64,000 bases of DNA from Phytophthora sp. 'mugwort' (GCA_033558025.1 JAUCEF010000012.1:496001-560000); one strand, 5' to 3'; counted from the first letter of the stretch, positions 20,050 through 30,918 are shown. Notes: generated from the sequence alone by a model not told the origin. A program made the numbers and translations.

Positions 20050-21176
20050 TGTGCTTGTCAATCCCCGTCGAGGCATTAATCGCTTGTGTCTTCGCGTGCA
20101 AAAGTTATAATGGATTCCACGCGACTTGATTAGGAGCGTGTGGTCGCGGCGAGCGGCACCACAGCCAGTTATTACCAGCTGTACGAGGCCGTCACAGGAT
20201 TCCTGCGTTGAAGGTTCTCTGTCTTCCTCCCGTCTTCCATTCTCGCGCGTGGACGCGCCCTAAATGAGCCATTCGACGGAAACCGTCGACAATGGACACG
20301 GTCTCTGGCCGGTCGAGCGGCGTGCGTGCGTCGAATGTGGGATGTAACCAGCCTGCGAACGGGTGGCGCTGGCGGAAACGGCTCGGTCTATGGTTGCCAC
20401 CAACGCGCGATACGCCCGTCACGGAACACCGCGTTTGACGTCGACTGATGTTGTTCCACCTAGCTCCAGGTCTCCAAAGAAACAGAAAGTCTTTGCCAAT
20501 GCCGCTTGGGAGTGGGATATGTCCACGTGATCTGTGCTGGCGTACGCGTCGTTGAAGGAGTGGCATGTGCGACAAACGAATGAGCTGGCGTGCTTCACCT
20601 CGTAGTCGCCGTCGATTGCGTCGCCTGCTGTTCGGTGGGTCCAGGGCTCGAAATGGAACGGGGCGTCGCCCTGATGACCAGCGTTTAACGGGATCTGCTC
20701 TGTCGCGCTTTCGGTGTTGCGACACGTCCCAAACTTCAGAAATAGCCGACATTTGACGAGCGTAAAGATAGCACATCACTTTCAAGCATACAATACCCAA
20801 GCTTTTAAACTTGGTGTGGGATACATCAGCCAGCCAACTGTGCGTTTCGACACGACGACAGGGTCGGAAGTGGCCCGTCTGCCGCTCATGATTGCTCACA
20901 CGACGGATTCGTACAGCAATAGGCAGTGTAGCCATCTGCAGACCACGAAGGTAGTTGATCGCACTCGGTCTGCGCAGCCTCCTTACACGCTACGTTCGTT
21001 GCTGGGCGCCCACGCATCATTGTAAATGGCTTCAGATCGCGTGGCTGCCACGTGCGACGTTGATGGCGGTGTTACGCACATTATAAGAGGAGTTAAAGAT
21101 GGAGAATGATCTATTTTTCAAAGGACCTAGATGTTTCTAGGTAGAATAACGATACTCGTCCGCGCATGGAGTGTAA
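20050..21176. other. Intergenic, upstream of expansin-like 2
   Basis: About 1.1 kb. A minus-strand open frame (20935-20192) exists, but its Arg-rich composition and lack of domains make it unlikely to be a gene. No repeat or RNA gene is seen. Confidence 0.4.
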
Positions 21177-22883
21177 TTACAGGCTGGTGGAGGTGACAGG
21201 CTGAGGAGTGACGGCTGTAGTGTATGAGAAGGCGCTCTGCTCATCGATGATGACGTTGCTGTGGTAGTCGCTTTCGGAGGAGTTCCGGATTCCGTCGCCG
21301 TGGGCGGGCAGCTTTTCCTGCTCCATTTGTTTGTTCAACTGCTTTTTCTTCTTGATCACAATGTACATGACGGATACCACGACAATAAAGAGGCATCCCA
21401 GCACGGCCAGAACGCTTACGATAATGGTTGGCCCCGTGCCGGCGTTGCTGGACCGGTTCGTGACGGATGTTCCCGCAGATTCAGTGTTGTCAGCAGGCGA
21501 CGGCGTGGTCGGGAAAGCCGTTGCTGTGGCAGGTGTGTTGATTGCTGGAGCACTAGAAGGTGAAGTAGTCGAAGGGGAACTGGAGCCCGTTGGCGCCGTG
21601 GTAGGTGCTTCCGTTCTCGTTGGGGACTCTGTCGGGACAGTGGTCGTCGGCGGTACGGTTAGTGGAGCACTGGTTAAGGTCTCAGTTGGGGCTTCAGTGC
21701 GAACACTTATCGTTGAAGATACCGTCGTTGTGTCCTCAGTTGGTGGAACCATAGTCGGAGCGCTCGTCGTTGGAGCACCGGTTGAAGTAGCAGTTGGGGC
21801 TACTGTCGGGACACTCGTCGTTGGCGTTGCAGTCGTTGTAGCCTCCATCAGGGCATTCGTCGGAGCTTCAGTCCGGACACTCGTCGTTGGTGGAACTGTC
21901 GTTGAATCCTCAGTCGGGGTTTCAATCGGGGCACTCATCGTTGGTGGAGCTGTCGTTGGAGCCTCAGTTGGGGCTGCTGTTAGGACGCTTGTTGTTGGCG
22001 GCGATGTCGTTGGGGCTTCGGTCGGGGCTTCAGTCGGAGCTTCTGCCGGGACGCTCGTCGTTGGTGGTGCCGTCATTGGACCCTCAGTCGGGGCTTCTGT
22101 CGCCGCATTTGTCGCTGGAGCGTCAGTGGGGGCTTCTGTCGGCGCCGCAGTAGCCGATTCTGACATTGCTGAAACGTTTGTACTTCCGCTTTCACCTTTG
22201 GTGAATTGCGACTTGCCTTCGACGCAGTCCGCATCGGCGAAGGACAGTACATCCTCGATAGTCTCACCCTTGACGCTCGTCATCGTGATTTTCATGTTGG
22301 ACAGATCCGACTTCTCCGTGCTGTTGCCATCCAATAGAAAATAAAAGGCCGACGCGACCATAGACGTCGGCTTGCCATCAATGATGACAGAGTCCACACC
22401 AATGGCCGTGTGTGTTGGCTGAATCGCAGCCCAGAACGCGTTGCTACCTTTTTTAAGGCAGTATTTGATGTTGCCTGACACGGGGCAGGTCACAAATTTC
22501 CACGAGATCTGAACTCGTGAAGGTTCCATGCCAGTGATAGCTTTGAAGACGGTCGGAGAGAGATCGAGGTCGCCATCATTGCAGCCAGGGCATTGGTCCA
22601 CGACGTACACGGTCTCCGATACGGTTGATCGACTAGCGCATAATGGGTCCGTGCACGTCACTTGAGCGCAGCGTCCGCAGCTCATGGAGTCGTCCCATTG
22701 GATTTTGTTAATCGCCGCGAAGTGGGAGACGGCAGCTTGTGGATAATTCATAAAGTTGCAGTTGCCACCGGACGGATCCGTGAGTCCGTACGTTGTTCCT
22801 TCTCCAGTGTAGCCATTTGCAGAACTGAAAGCTGAAGCAGTGACAACTAGTAAAATCTGTCGCAATTTGCTTGTCGAGAGCAT
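21177..22883 (-). CDS. Membrane-anchored expansin-like protein 3 (568 aa)
   Basis: Begins MLSTSKLRQILLVVTASAF, a signal peptide. The expansin core has the same cysteine layout as the neighbours (CGRCAQVTC, DQCPGCNDGDLDLSPTVF) but is clearly a diverged paralogue of expansin-like 1 and 2. A stalk of about 210 residues of Thr/Pro/Ala repeats (TEAPTTAPPTTSVP type) leads to a membrane helix (IIVSVLAVLGCLFIVVVSV) and a Lys-rich tail. Surface anchoring and wall-loosening are inferred from family knowledge. Confidence 0.85.
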   Translation of the reverse strand: MLSTSKLRQILLVVTASAFSSANGYTGEGTTYGLTDPSGGNCNFMNYPQAAVSHFAAINKIQWDDSMSCGRCAQVTCTDPLCASRSTVSETVYVVDQCPGCNDGDLDLSPTVFKAITGMEPSRVQISWKFVTCPVSGNIKYCLKKGSNAFWAAIQPTHTAIGVDSVIIDGKPTSMVASAFYFLLDGNSTEKSDLSNMKITMTSVKGETIEDVLSFADADCVEGKSQFTKGESGSTNVSAMSESATAAPTEAPTDAPATNAATEAPTEGPMTAPPTTSVPAEAPTEAPTEAPTTSPPTTSVLTAAPTEAPTTAPPTMSAPIETPTEDSTTVPPTTSVRTEAPTNALMEATTTATPTTSVPTVAPTATSTGAPTTSAPTMVPPTEDTTTVSSTISVRTEAPTETLTSAPLTVPPTTTVPTESPTRTEAPTTAPTGSSSPSTTSPSSAPAINTPATATAFPTTPSPADNTESAGTSVTNRSSNAGTGPTIIVSVLAVLGCLFIVVVSVMYIVIKKKKQLNKQMEQEKLPAHGDGIRNSSESDYHSNVIIDEQSAFSYTTAVTPQPVTSTSL

Positions 22884-24144
22884 TGTGGATTGGTAAGTAG
22901 CGTCACGTTGGTGGATTTAATTGGTGCTGGTTGTTGCTGTGAGCTTAGCGTCGAGATGAAAAGTGAGGAGTGGAAAATCCTCGACAACGTATATCGAGAC
23001 CACGTCTTCGAAGATCATGGGGTCCGTTTCAGCCATGAGGGTGTTTCAACCTGACGCACGGAACATGGCGCAAAAGTGTCGTTTCAAGTGCACCGGGCGT
23101 TGGAGCTTAACCTGGCACAACGACAGGCTGGTGGGCACCGTCATTTGTGAATGCCGGCGATCCTCTCCCCACGTTGTCGACAGTTGCTGTATCAGCTACG
23201 ACTTTTGCAAGGCGACACCCTTACCTACCCGTCGTGCTCTCTGTCAGTCATATTGATGAAACCGTGGATCATCGCGTCTAACTCGATTCATGCGCTGGGA
23301 GGGTGCAGTATTGTGTACCACCAATAATACCCGCGCGTTAAAACAGTTTGCCAAAGGGCACCATTGAACAATGATAAAGGAGTTTTTTCACTAACGTTTG
23401 TCAAATCTTTTGAACATGATAAAGGATTTTTTTTCAGTTCCGTGTCAACGTTTGCCAATCTTTGTTTCACTTCAATTTAAACACTGACAAGGAGGTGAAC
23501 CAGCTGGACGAGCTCCGAGCGAGTCCTTGTACACATGAACAACGGAATATCGGCGAGATTCTGCCACGTTCACAAACCAATCGCAGACATTTATTTTCAT
23601 CTTCCGCTTGTGTTTCGTCGCACGTGGCGAATGAATGGCTTCTGCTTGGTTTCAGTTAGCTTATTCCATGATCGCAGCATGGTCCGCCCTTGGATTGCAG
23701 TGGAGACGGGGCTAACAGCTCGCTGGGACCATTGATACTCGAGGGCTGACGTGGTGCACTAAGTTTATCAAGGAGACTTCAAGGAATGCTCGAGTCGAGA
23801 GCGCGAGACCAGAGCTGGCCACTCGCCCCTTCCGCATCGCAAGGACCAGAAAAGATAACGAGGTATCAAGAAAATCACCGCAAGCCGTAACGAATACCGA
23901 GCGCCGAACTGTGGTGAAGCCTCCCACGCGATATATTTCAAAAACGTCATGCCACCGTCATGCCGTATTCTACTTAAGACTGCAGCAATCCCGGTGTTAT
24001 TGCCACTGTCCCCTTTATACTAAAAAAATAACGGATAGAACACGCATATAAACGCTACAACTACTGCAAATTTGCCGGAATATGCTTGAGTGACTTGATA
24101 AATCTCATGGCGCGACAGGTCTGGAATCTGTCGCGAAATTTGGC
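22884..24144. other. Intergenic, upstream of expansin-like 3
   Basis: About 1.26 kb without a recognisable gene. Around 23,370-23,460 there is an imperfect direct repeat (TGATAAAGGA plus a T-run, then AACGTTTG), which could be regulatory or chance. Confidence 0.45.
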
Positions 24145-25542
24145 TTATATATTGGCAATGTTGGTCTCGTTAATGCGCACAGGAGAGCTGAACGTGTCGA
24201 AGGATCGCATCATGGCTTCGTCGCGGTCGATCCGCTTGTCGTCCAGTTTTTTCTTCTTGACGACGTAGACGATAGCTGCCAGGGCGATCCCGCCTACAAC
24301 AGCCAGCACGATAAGTGCGACGATGACCGTGCTGGTGCCAGAAGAACCCGTCTCCGACTTGGTGGTGGCCTGCTTGGTTTCTGAACCAGTCTGCGTGGTG
24401 CTGTCAGTGTCGTCGTCTTGCTGCTGCGTGTTGGGCGTCTTCTCGACGCCAGCTTCGCTAGACTGCAGAACAGACACGTCACTTCCAGACTCGTCCGCCG
24501 CCGTCACTTTTCCTGCTTTGTACGGACTGTCGGTACCGGAGTTTGAGTGGTGGCTGGTCAACGAGTTAAAGTAGTCGATGACTTCCCTCTGCTCGGTCTG
24601 CTCGGTTTCCTCGGTCTGCTCCTGCGACTGCGACTGAGACGCACTGCTGCTACTGAAAGTGTACGACGTGGGCGTCGCAGTTGTTGCAGTCGGCACCGCA
24701 GCTGTCGACGTTGGGGTAGCAGTTGTAGCAGCTGGCGCCGCGGTCATAGCCGCCGGTGCAGTTGTTGTGGGCGTCAGCATCGTCGCGGACGTCGTTTGAC
24801 TGGTCTGACTAGTCTGACTGGTAGAGCTCTGGCTGGGCTCGCTGGGCGATCCCTGTGTCGTGCTAGCTCCGAAGTTGGACGTTCCAGTTGTGCAGTTGTC
24901 TGCAGAGAGCGACAGCGTCTCTGTGACGGTCTCACCCGAGATGGACGTGAGTTCGATGCTCACCGCTGACATGTCGACGTTCGAGCCTCCGTTGAGCAGA
25001 AAATAGTAGCACGAATCCACCATAGTCACGTCCTGGTTGGCGATTTTCACGCTGGCCACGCCATTGGCGAAGTTGGCGGGTTGCACGGCCAGCCACGAGC
25101 TGCTACTGCCGCTCTTGGTGCAGTACTCGATGTTGCCGCTCACAGGACAGGGCACGAACTTCCACTTGATGCTGTAGCGGGACGGGTTACTGCCCGTGAG
25201 CGCCTTGAACACAGTCGGAGACAGGTCCAGGTCGCCTTCGCTACACTCCGGACACCTGTCCACGATGTAGACCGTCTGGGTGCTGGTCGTGTCGCTGCAT
25301 CGGGAGTCATCGCACGAGACCTCAGCGCATCGGCCGCAGTTGAGCGTCGAGTCCCATTGCTTACTGTTCAGCGCGGCGTAGTTGTCGCCCACGCCCGGGT
25401 CGTACATGAAGTTGCAATTACCGGCCGATACCTGTCCGAGCGTGTACGACGTGCCGTCCCCAGTGTAGTAGCTGTCTCCACCTGCAAGGGCCGCGACCGG
25501 CAAGGCCGCTGCCAATACCAACGAAACCTGTCGGAACTTCAT
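24145..25542 (-). CDS. Membrane-anchored expansin-like protein 4 (465 aa)
   Basis: The ATG at 25542 gives the signal peptide MKFRQVSLVLAAALPVAALA; the 77 codons upstream in frame look like untranslated leader. The core shows CGRCAEVSC and DRCPECSEGDLDLSPTVF, then the domain 2-like SSWLAVQPANF. The stalk is shorter and richer in Ser/Gln/Glu (SQSQSQEQTEETEQTEQ) than in the other three. A membrane helix (VIVALIVLAVVGGIALAAIV) and a basic-acidic tail follow. It is the most diverged of the cluster. All four are on the same strand with 1.0-1.3 kb gaps, so each probably has its own promoter. Confidence 0.85.
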   Translation of the reverse strand: MKFRQVSLVLAAALPVAALAGGDSYYTGDGTSYTLGQVSAGNCNFMYDPGVGDNYAALNSKQWDSTLNCGRCAEVSCDDSRCSDTTSTQTVYIVDRCPECSEGDLDLSPTVFKALTGSNPSRYSIKWKFVPCPVSGNIEYCTKSGSSSSWLAVQPANFANGVASVKIANQDVTMVDSCYYFLLNGGSNVDMSAVSIELTSISGETVTETLSLSADNCTTGTSNFGASTTQGSPSEPSQSSTSQTSQTSQTTSATMLTPTTTAPAAMTAAPAATTATPTSTAAVPTATTATPTSYTFSSSSASQSQSQEQTEETEQTEQREVIDYFNSLTSHHSNSGTDSPYKAGKVTAADESGSDVSVLQSSEAGVEKTPNTQQQDDDTDSTTQTGSETKQATTKSETGSSGTSTVIVALIVLAVVGGIALAAIVYVVKKKKLDDKRIDRDEAMMRSFDTFSSPVRINETNIANI

Positions 25543-26385
25543 GACGAGATTTAGTTCCAACCTGGAGTTGGTAATGCGCGGTAACGTGCAGGTAAGGAGT
25601 GATCGGGGTATTGACGATTGGCGAGTGTCCAGAAATGGAAAGGTGGCAAATCGAGATTGCCACCTGTTGTGCAGAGCTGGTCGGACGTAGCAGAAAGGAG
25701 CCAGCTTGCGGCAACTTTGGCCTTCAGTCAATAGCGCCAAAGCGTCGTTGATCAGACTTACCTTTAATATCATTTATCGATGTCAAAAATAATATGTGTA
25801 GAATGTAGTTCACATACGAAACAACTTGTAGACAAACGCTGATATCGCATACGAGGGCCAGTTCGAATTTCGAGAATTGCCAGTGGCAATCAATCGACTT
25901 GCAAAACCTCTACACGTCTGCTGCAGACTTCCAGCGGCTGCGATTACAATTGTTGGCAACCGAAAGACCTACCACTGGTAGATCAGTGGCCAGGTATTAT
26001 AGTCCACGAATGGCCCACAGGATCGCGAGGGATCGACTAAGGTGGCGCCTGCCCCACTGATAAGATGTAGCCATAAGCGAATACCCAACAACTGTTTTGA
26101 CCTCAGGACTGGACGTTTCCTTGCCATTCTGAAGTCATTTTTTGGAAAAACAGCTCCAATAGATGCTGGTACACGAAAGTGAATTTTCGATCGCGGAATT
26201 GTGATTTGAGGTGTTAGCATAGGACTCAAGCGCCTATCCTGGCGTTTGCTCACTTGTGGCGTCCTTATTGCAGCATACTGGCGACGGTGGACTCTAGTCC
26301 GTTCTACATCTCGGTATTGCCGAGTCGGGTCCTAGTCCGAGAATCTAGGACATTTTATCCTTGAAAGCCAGTGCCAAATCCTTCC
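25543..26385. other. Intergenic, upstream of expansin-like 4
   Basis: No gene is recognised. From about 26,290 short perfect stems appear (CTCGG/CCGAG, then GTCCTAG/CTAGGAC), leading into the foldback region. Confidence 0.4.
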
Positions 26386-26389
26386 GTGC

Positions 26390-26414
26390 CGATAGTATCA
26401 AGACAATACTATCG
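26390..26414. repeat. Short perfect stem-loop
   Basis: CGATAGTAT and ATACTATCG form a perfect 9-bp stem with a 7-base loop. Another small palindrome (CTATCGG/CCGATAG) lies about 20 bases downstream. Together with the foldback at 26,630 these suggest a structured, possibly mobile-element-derived patch. Confidence 0.6.
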
Positions 26415-26629
26415 AAACGGAAAACTATCGGCCCGATAGCTGCTTCAAGCGGAGCGCGACAGTATCCAATCCACACGCCCGGAATTCGGTGGGGAAACAG
26501 TCTCAGGGATGTGGCTACGTGTGTGTGTGTGAAATATACCGGATCCTCGTCAAAGAAGATAGATCCTGGCGCTTCTTCACTTCGGCATCGACATCGCCAT
26601 CTCTTCGATAAATAACAAGCAGATAGCAG

Positions 26630-26830
26630 GAGTGAGGCCACCACTGATATCCTGTCAGCTGGACAACCATGAGATCGACTACTACCCAGACCGGGAGACT
26701 GCACCGGGAGGCGGGAGACTGCACCGGGAGGCGGGAGACTGCACCCGAGAGGCGGGAGACTGCACCCGGTCTGGGTAGTAGTCGATCTCATGGTTGTCCA
26801 GCTGACAGGATATCAGTGGTGGCCTCACTC
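26630..26830. repeat. 201-bp perfect foldback with tandem-repeat loop
   Basis: The arms 26,630-26,695 and 26,765-26,830 are perfect reverse complements over 66 bp. The 69-bp loop consists of about four tandem units of roughly 20 bp (GCGGGAGACTGCACC type). The perfection implies recent origin. The arms' open frames on both strands are by-products. No coding content is seen. Confidence 0.9.
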
Positions 26831-26999
26831 ACTCACTATGAACACAAGAAGGAATTGACTCCGCCAGGATCGCCCGCATTGATACAGTTGCAATTGAACG
26901 TCCATTTGCGTTTTAGTCAAGAACCGAGGGCTCAGTCTCCGGTACACGTTTGTGATTCCAGGTCGGGTTAGCAGTATGGAAATCTAGTACGCCGTTCTG

Positions 27000-27880
27000 G
27001 AACTGTCTCGAGAAACATGCAGAAGTCTTCGTATCCAAAGCACTTCCTACTCGTCGGGAAGTCCCATGTAGATACCGACTTCTTGTATCGAAAGGATAAC
27101 GTGAAATCTTACGCCAAACGCGGCGGTTTTCAGTACCTGAACCAGCAATGAAGTATTGTTCGTGCGTGCCCCAAGTCGCTGTCGCCGTCTGCCTCCGAAC
27201 TACCTACCCACTGTGGCACAACCGAATACGACCTGGACGACACGTCATGTGTCCTATACTCGACTCATATATTCAAGTCACCATGCCGTGCTGGTAATGC
27301 TACATGTAGTGAAGCCTACAACGGAGGAGCCATTCCGCTGTGTGAGCATGAAGTGGGTCGAAATGGGTCAACCTTTCACGTCCGTGCCGTGATTAAGAAC
27401 CGAGACTTCGTTACATGGAGTCGGCACCTTCACAATGGCGAGCGCGTCGAATATCAATACGTGTCTCGGCAACATCCTCGACGGGCGTCATCTGGCCCGC
27501 AGCGCGACAGCATCGTGGACGTATTCATCAAGGGCTTCCTGAATCAAGCCGCGCTACCGTCACCCGTTCAGCTGCCACGGCACGGCTGTCCGTGTCTAAA
27601 ACTGCTCACTGTGCACAGCTGAAGAAGCTGACATGGAAGAAACGGTAACGCTGTCCGACGGGACGAGAAAGGCAGGCGCCAGAAGGCCCTGTGAATCATG
27701 GGACGTGATGTGGTTTAACAGACCCACAGGCTGCTGCACCGACATCTTTGCTGTGGCATCTGTTCTCGTTACGTCTGTCGACCGTGCCGTATTCACAAGA
27801 AGCTGCAGCTCATGTTGGCCGACCGCAAAGATGCTGGAACAGGAGGTCACGTTCGGTACATGAAAGCTCTCGACGCGAAA
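27000..27880 (+). pseudogene. Decayed START-FYVE gene
   Basis: Fragments in several frames match the protein at 28597: KWVEMGQPFTSV against KWVEVHVPLAI, NGERVEYQYVS against NGERVGYHIVH, VDVFIKGFLNQA against TEVYIKGFFNPA. Near 27,750 there is a remnant of the FYVE cysteine region (CSRYVCRPC). Stops and frameshifts separate them and the N-terminal part is missing. It is a degenerate tandem relative of the intact gene downstream. Confidence 0.75.
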
Positions 27881-28596
27881 ACGGCGACGATAACAAGGAA
27901 CAAGACCTAAAACTGAGTGGAAGGGGCATTTTTTGTGCTCGAAAGACGGCGATAGAGACACAAACTGCCATGCAAAAGTACCAGAACGGCATCGAATACG
28001 GTGCGAGTGACGTCAGATTGCTTTGGTGAAATACACTTAAAGTACACTGTACAGCCAGACCCCAATCACTCGAGAGACCAAACAAAGAGAGCCAGGATTA
28101 TTCGCCTGGTCTCTTTCGGGCAGTCAGCTGTGTCTTACCCGTCAGAGTGCATTGAAAACCAAGCTGGAGTTTGTCATGCCACCGATATTGATATACATAT
28201 ACACAACGACATACTCGAGGAGCTCGTTTTAAATCAAATGTACGTCCTTTTTGCAGACGATGAACCGTTTCAAGAGAGATATAGAGAGAGTATTATATGT
28301 TCTTAGGCGGCTATCTTCTCGTTGCAAGTGACGTTATGCTCAGAGTTCTCTCTCTCTCTCTCAAAATGGCTCAATCATTGAGTCCGTGGCCGCGCGAGCA
28401 ATGGGATGGGACTGACTGACGTGTGGCGCATGGCCTGGGCTAGTCTCGACCAGTACATGTGGCGGCATTCCCGCACGTCGCGGAGAGGCGATGCACAAAC
28501 GCATTGGCATCAAAGGCCGCTTGACGCTTCGGGAGGGTCTTCACTGATCCTTTCACGGTCAAGCGTGCGGACTCGACAACGTCCGTTGACCTCACA
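27881..28596. other. Intergenic with GA/CT-rich patches
   Basis: No gene is seen. Short GAGAGA (about 28,272-28,292) and CTCTCT (about 28,346-28,362) tracts could pair with each other. The region presumably contains the promoter of the 28597 gene. Confidence 0.5.
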
Positions 28597-29874
28597 ATGG
28601 ACTCGTCCGTGAGCAAACGCCACACGAGTCCGTTTCCGCCTTTGCAGTTGTCCGCGACGACCTCCGCGGAGCTTGAAAGCCTGGCGCAGAGACTGGTAGC
28701 ACGCAACATTGGCGCGTACGAGAGTTTCATGATTGAAAGGCACGGCAAAGTGGACGAAGAACAGTGGAAGCTGGTGTCGTCCAAAGACAACTTGAAAGCG
28801 TACGCAGAGCAGCCGCGCGTGCTCGAGTCGCCGCGTCCGTACGTGCACGAAACGCCGGCGGCAGATCTCCCGGTTGTGCTCATCACTGGAAGTATCGTGG
28901 GCGACTTGGACGATGTCATGTACGGTGTGACGTGTCCGACGACAGAGCAGATGCGGCTCAAGACGTCGTACATTCATGACGATATCCCGAGTAGTTGCGT
29001 GCTAGCTACACTCACGCCTCCGACACCGGCGAACCCGTTCACTGCCGTCACCATCAAGTGGGTCGAAGTCCACGTCCCGTTGGCAATACGTCCTGTTGTT
29101 AAGAGCCGCGATTTCGTCTACATGGAGAGCACTGGCATTGAGCGTCTTCGTAATGGCGAGCGCGTGGGCTATCACATTGTACACTCCGTACAGTTCCCAG
29201 AGACGCCGGTTCTTGAGACCCATTTTCGAGGCAACAGTTCCATTAGCATTTTGTATCGCCAGCGAACCAAAAACGTCACGGAGGTGTATATTAAAGGGTT
29301 TTTTAATCCAGCAGGTGGCATTATGCGTACTATTGTGATCCGTTCGGCCGCTCGGATCCTTCTCTCGGTCGCGAAGGACGTTTACTGCAGCCACATGAAG
29401 AAACTCGTTTGGGCTCTGCGTCAGCGATACACTGGGGAGACGTCGTCTTCCAGCTCGGAATGCACGGAACGTTCCTCGACTGGATCCCTGGACAATAAGT
29501 GCTGCTCTGGCTGTGGAAAGAAACAGTCGGTCTTCGTTCAGGCAGCGAGTCAAACGAACCGGGGCCTTAAGATCTTGCACAAGAAGAGGCACTGCAAAAT
29601 CTGCACCCGTTACGTCTGCGTGGATTGCAGGAGACAACACCAACTCACGTTCATCCTGCCAGATCAGCGCCTCAAGCAGCGTCTAGTCCCGATTTGTCGG
29701 AGTTGCGAGATCGAAGCTCTATCGGAAAGCGCAATGGCGATCGCCCGGGACGAATTGCTGCACAGCAACCGACTGCAGCGCTGGGATGGCGACGACGTGT
29801 TCAACACCGCCATGTCCGCTCAGAGCGTAACAGAGCGAGTAGTTCAGCTAGATAGACACGATATTCAAGTATAA
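28597..29874 (+). CDS. START-like domain protein with FYVE-type zinc finger (425 aa)
   Basis: An uninterrupted frame beginning MDSSVSKRHTSPFPPLQL. Residues about 30-275 resemble the START/Bet v1-like lipid-binding fold found in a large oomycete family (landmarks WKLVSSKDNLKAY, ITGSIVGDLDDVMYG, YIKGFFNPAGG). Residues about 303-372 form a FYVE-related finger with four CxxC pairs (CSGC, CKIC with CVDC, CRSC) and a basic centre (KKRHCKIC). FYVE fingers usually bind phosphatidylinositol 3-phosphate on endosomes, and START domains carry lipids. A role in lipid sensing or membrane traffic is inferred. The family is expanded in oomycetes and a decayed copy lies just upstream. Confidence 0.8.
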   Translation: MDSSVSKRHTSPFPPLQLSATTSAELESLAQRLVARNIGAYESFMIERHGKVDEEQWKLVSSKDNLKAYAEQPRVLESPRPYVHETPAADLPVVLITGSIVGDLDDVMYGVTCPTTEQMRLKTSYIHDDIPSSCVLATLTPPTPANPFTAVTIKWVEVHVPLAIRPVVKSRDFVYMESTGIERLRNGERVGYHIVHSVQFPETPVLETHFRGNSSISILYRQRTKNVTEVYIKGFFNPAGGIMRTIVIRSAARILLSVAKDVYCSHMKKLVWALRQRYTGETSSSSSECTERSSTGSLDNKCCSGCGKKQSVFVQAASQTNRGLKILHKKRHCKICTRYVCVDCRRQHQLTFILPDQRLKQRLVPICRSCEIEALSESAMAIARDELLHSNRLQRWDGDDVFNTAMSAQSVTERVVQLDRHDIQV

Positions 29875-30001
29875 TGACGACTATTTTCAAGTAGAATGGT
29901 AGTGTACGCCTGCTGCCGGCCTTGGCCAGTAAGGGAAACTGAAGTCTGCGTCTTCGAGAACCTTTCTCAGGATCTAGATCTTGACGAGTCCGGGTTGCAT
30001 T

Positions 30002-30265
30002 TCAGTCTTCGAGACGACAGCGAAGCAGCAGCACGAAGAACGTGATGGAAATGTACAGCCCTAGCGACGCAACGAGCGCAGCCAGTCTTGCATGGCCGAG
30101 CGTGCGAATGGACTTTGTGGGCGACGCTGCAGGTGTTATGGTGTCGCAAGCGACGATTTCGCGGCTTTTAGATCTTGTAACGACATGTAAAACGTCGGTA
30201 ATTGCAGAGATTTGATCGGGGTTTTGCGTTGTGAGGGCGAATAAGCGAATGAACTCCATCGTCAA
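30002..30265 (-). CDS. Small possible tail-anchored membrane protein (87 aa)
   Basis: ATG at 30265, stop at 30002. The product is soluble for about 60 residues and ends with one hydrophobic helix (LAALVASLGLYISITFFVLLL) and a short charged tail, the layout of a tail-anchored protein. It converges on the START-FYVE gene, 127 bp away, and starts only 35 bp before the left end of the mobile nest. No family is recognised. Confidence 0.4.
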   Translation of the reverse strand: MTMEFIRLFALTTQNPDQISAITDVLHVVTRSKSREIVACDTITPAASPTKSIRTLGHARLAALVASLGLYISITFFVLLLRCRLED

Positions 30266-30299
30266 GGTGTACCGTGTTGTACATTTTTTTTTGCCTTAA

Positions 30300-30492
30300 C
30301 GTGGTCTATAAGGGGGTTAGGGGTATTCTATATGCCATTTTTATGCACATATAGAGCGGACGATGTAACCTAAACCAATACGTCCGTCCACTAGCGTACG
30401 CCAAGAGACAGATCGCGCGAAGCTACTAGATCCTAATGCGAATTCTCAGAACTGTCACTTTAAACGACGCGCCATCAGAGTGATTGTAGTTA
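30300..30492 (+). repeat. Left terminal inverted repeat of the outer element, part 1
   Basis: Begins CGTGGTC directly after TTAA (30,296-30,299). It matches the reverse complement of 56,958-57,152 at roughly 85-90 % by eye, including ACCAATACGTCCGTCCACTA and a stretch ending GTGATTGTAGTTA. It is interrupted at 30,492 by MULE 1 and resumes at 35,400. Confidence 0.8.
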
Positions 30493-30918
30493 GGCACTTG
30501 TTGCTGTACCCGTCTACTTCGAATGTGACCAGACTATTGCACCCATCTACGCCCCTCTAGTGCCCGTCCAACGATAAAGACAGTACAGCCAGCCGTATAC
30601 AAATATTCGCGTACACAGCCTGCCGCCGGTTAGTTCTCGAGAGGACGACGAGAGATAGTTAAGGGAACGTTCTCCTGTCGTCATCATCGAGGACTCTGCG
30701 ATGTTTCCGCAAGTGTTGAATGCGGGTACATGGGGGGGGGGGTATTGTCGGTCTATAGTGAAGGCTCTCAGTGCAAATAATCGCTACTATTATGTATTCA
30801 CGGAAGAATGTATCACGGCGCGCGCCATAGTAACGCTAATGAGTTTATATGTGGCGATATGCACATGGCCAAAACCCTATTAGATGTAGAGTGAAAAGCA
30901 GTTGTAGTAAGTCGCTAC

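Noticed and set aside
20192..20935. 247-codon minus-strand frame between expansin-like 2 and 3
   Set aside because: Arg/Pro-rich composition, no domain, no signal peptide, and it lies in the promoter region of expansin-like 2.
21331..22344. Long plus-strand open frame of Val/Gly/Ala repeats
   Set aside because: It is the antisense of the Thr/Pro/Ala stalk of expansin-like 3; repeats of this codon type leave the opposite strand open by chance. The same holds for 16,473-16,895 and 18,959-19,486.
26345..26791. Minus-strand frame of 148 codons near the foldback
   Set aside because: Its N-terminal part is translated from the foldback arm and tandem repeats; no sign of selection as protein.
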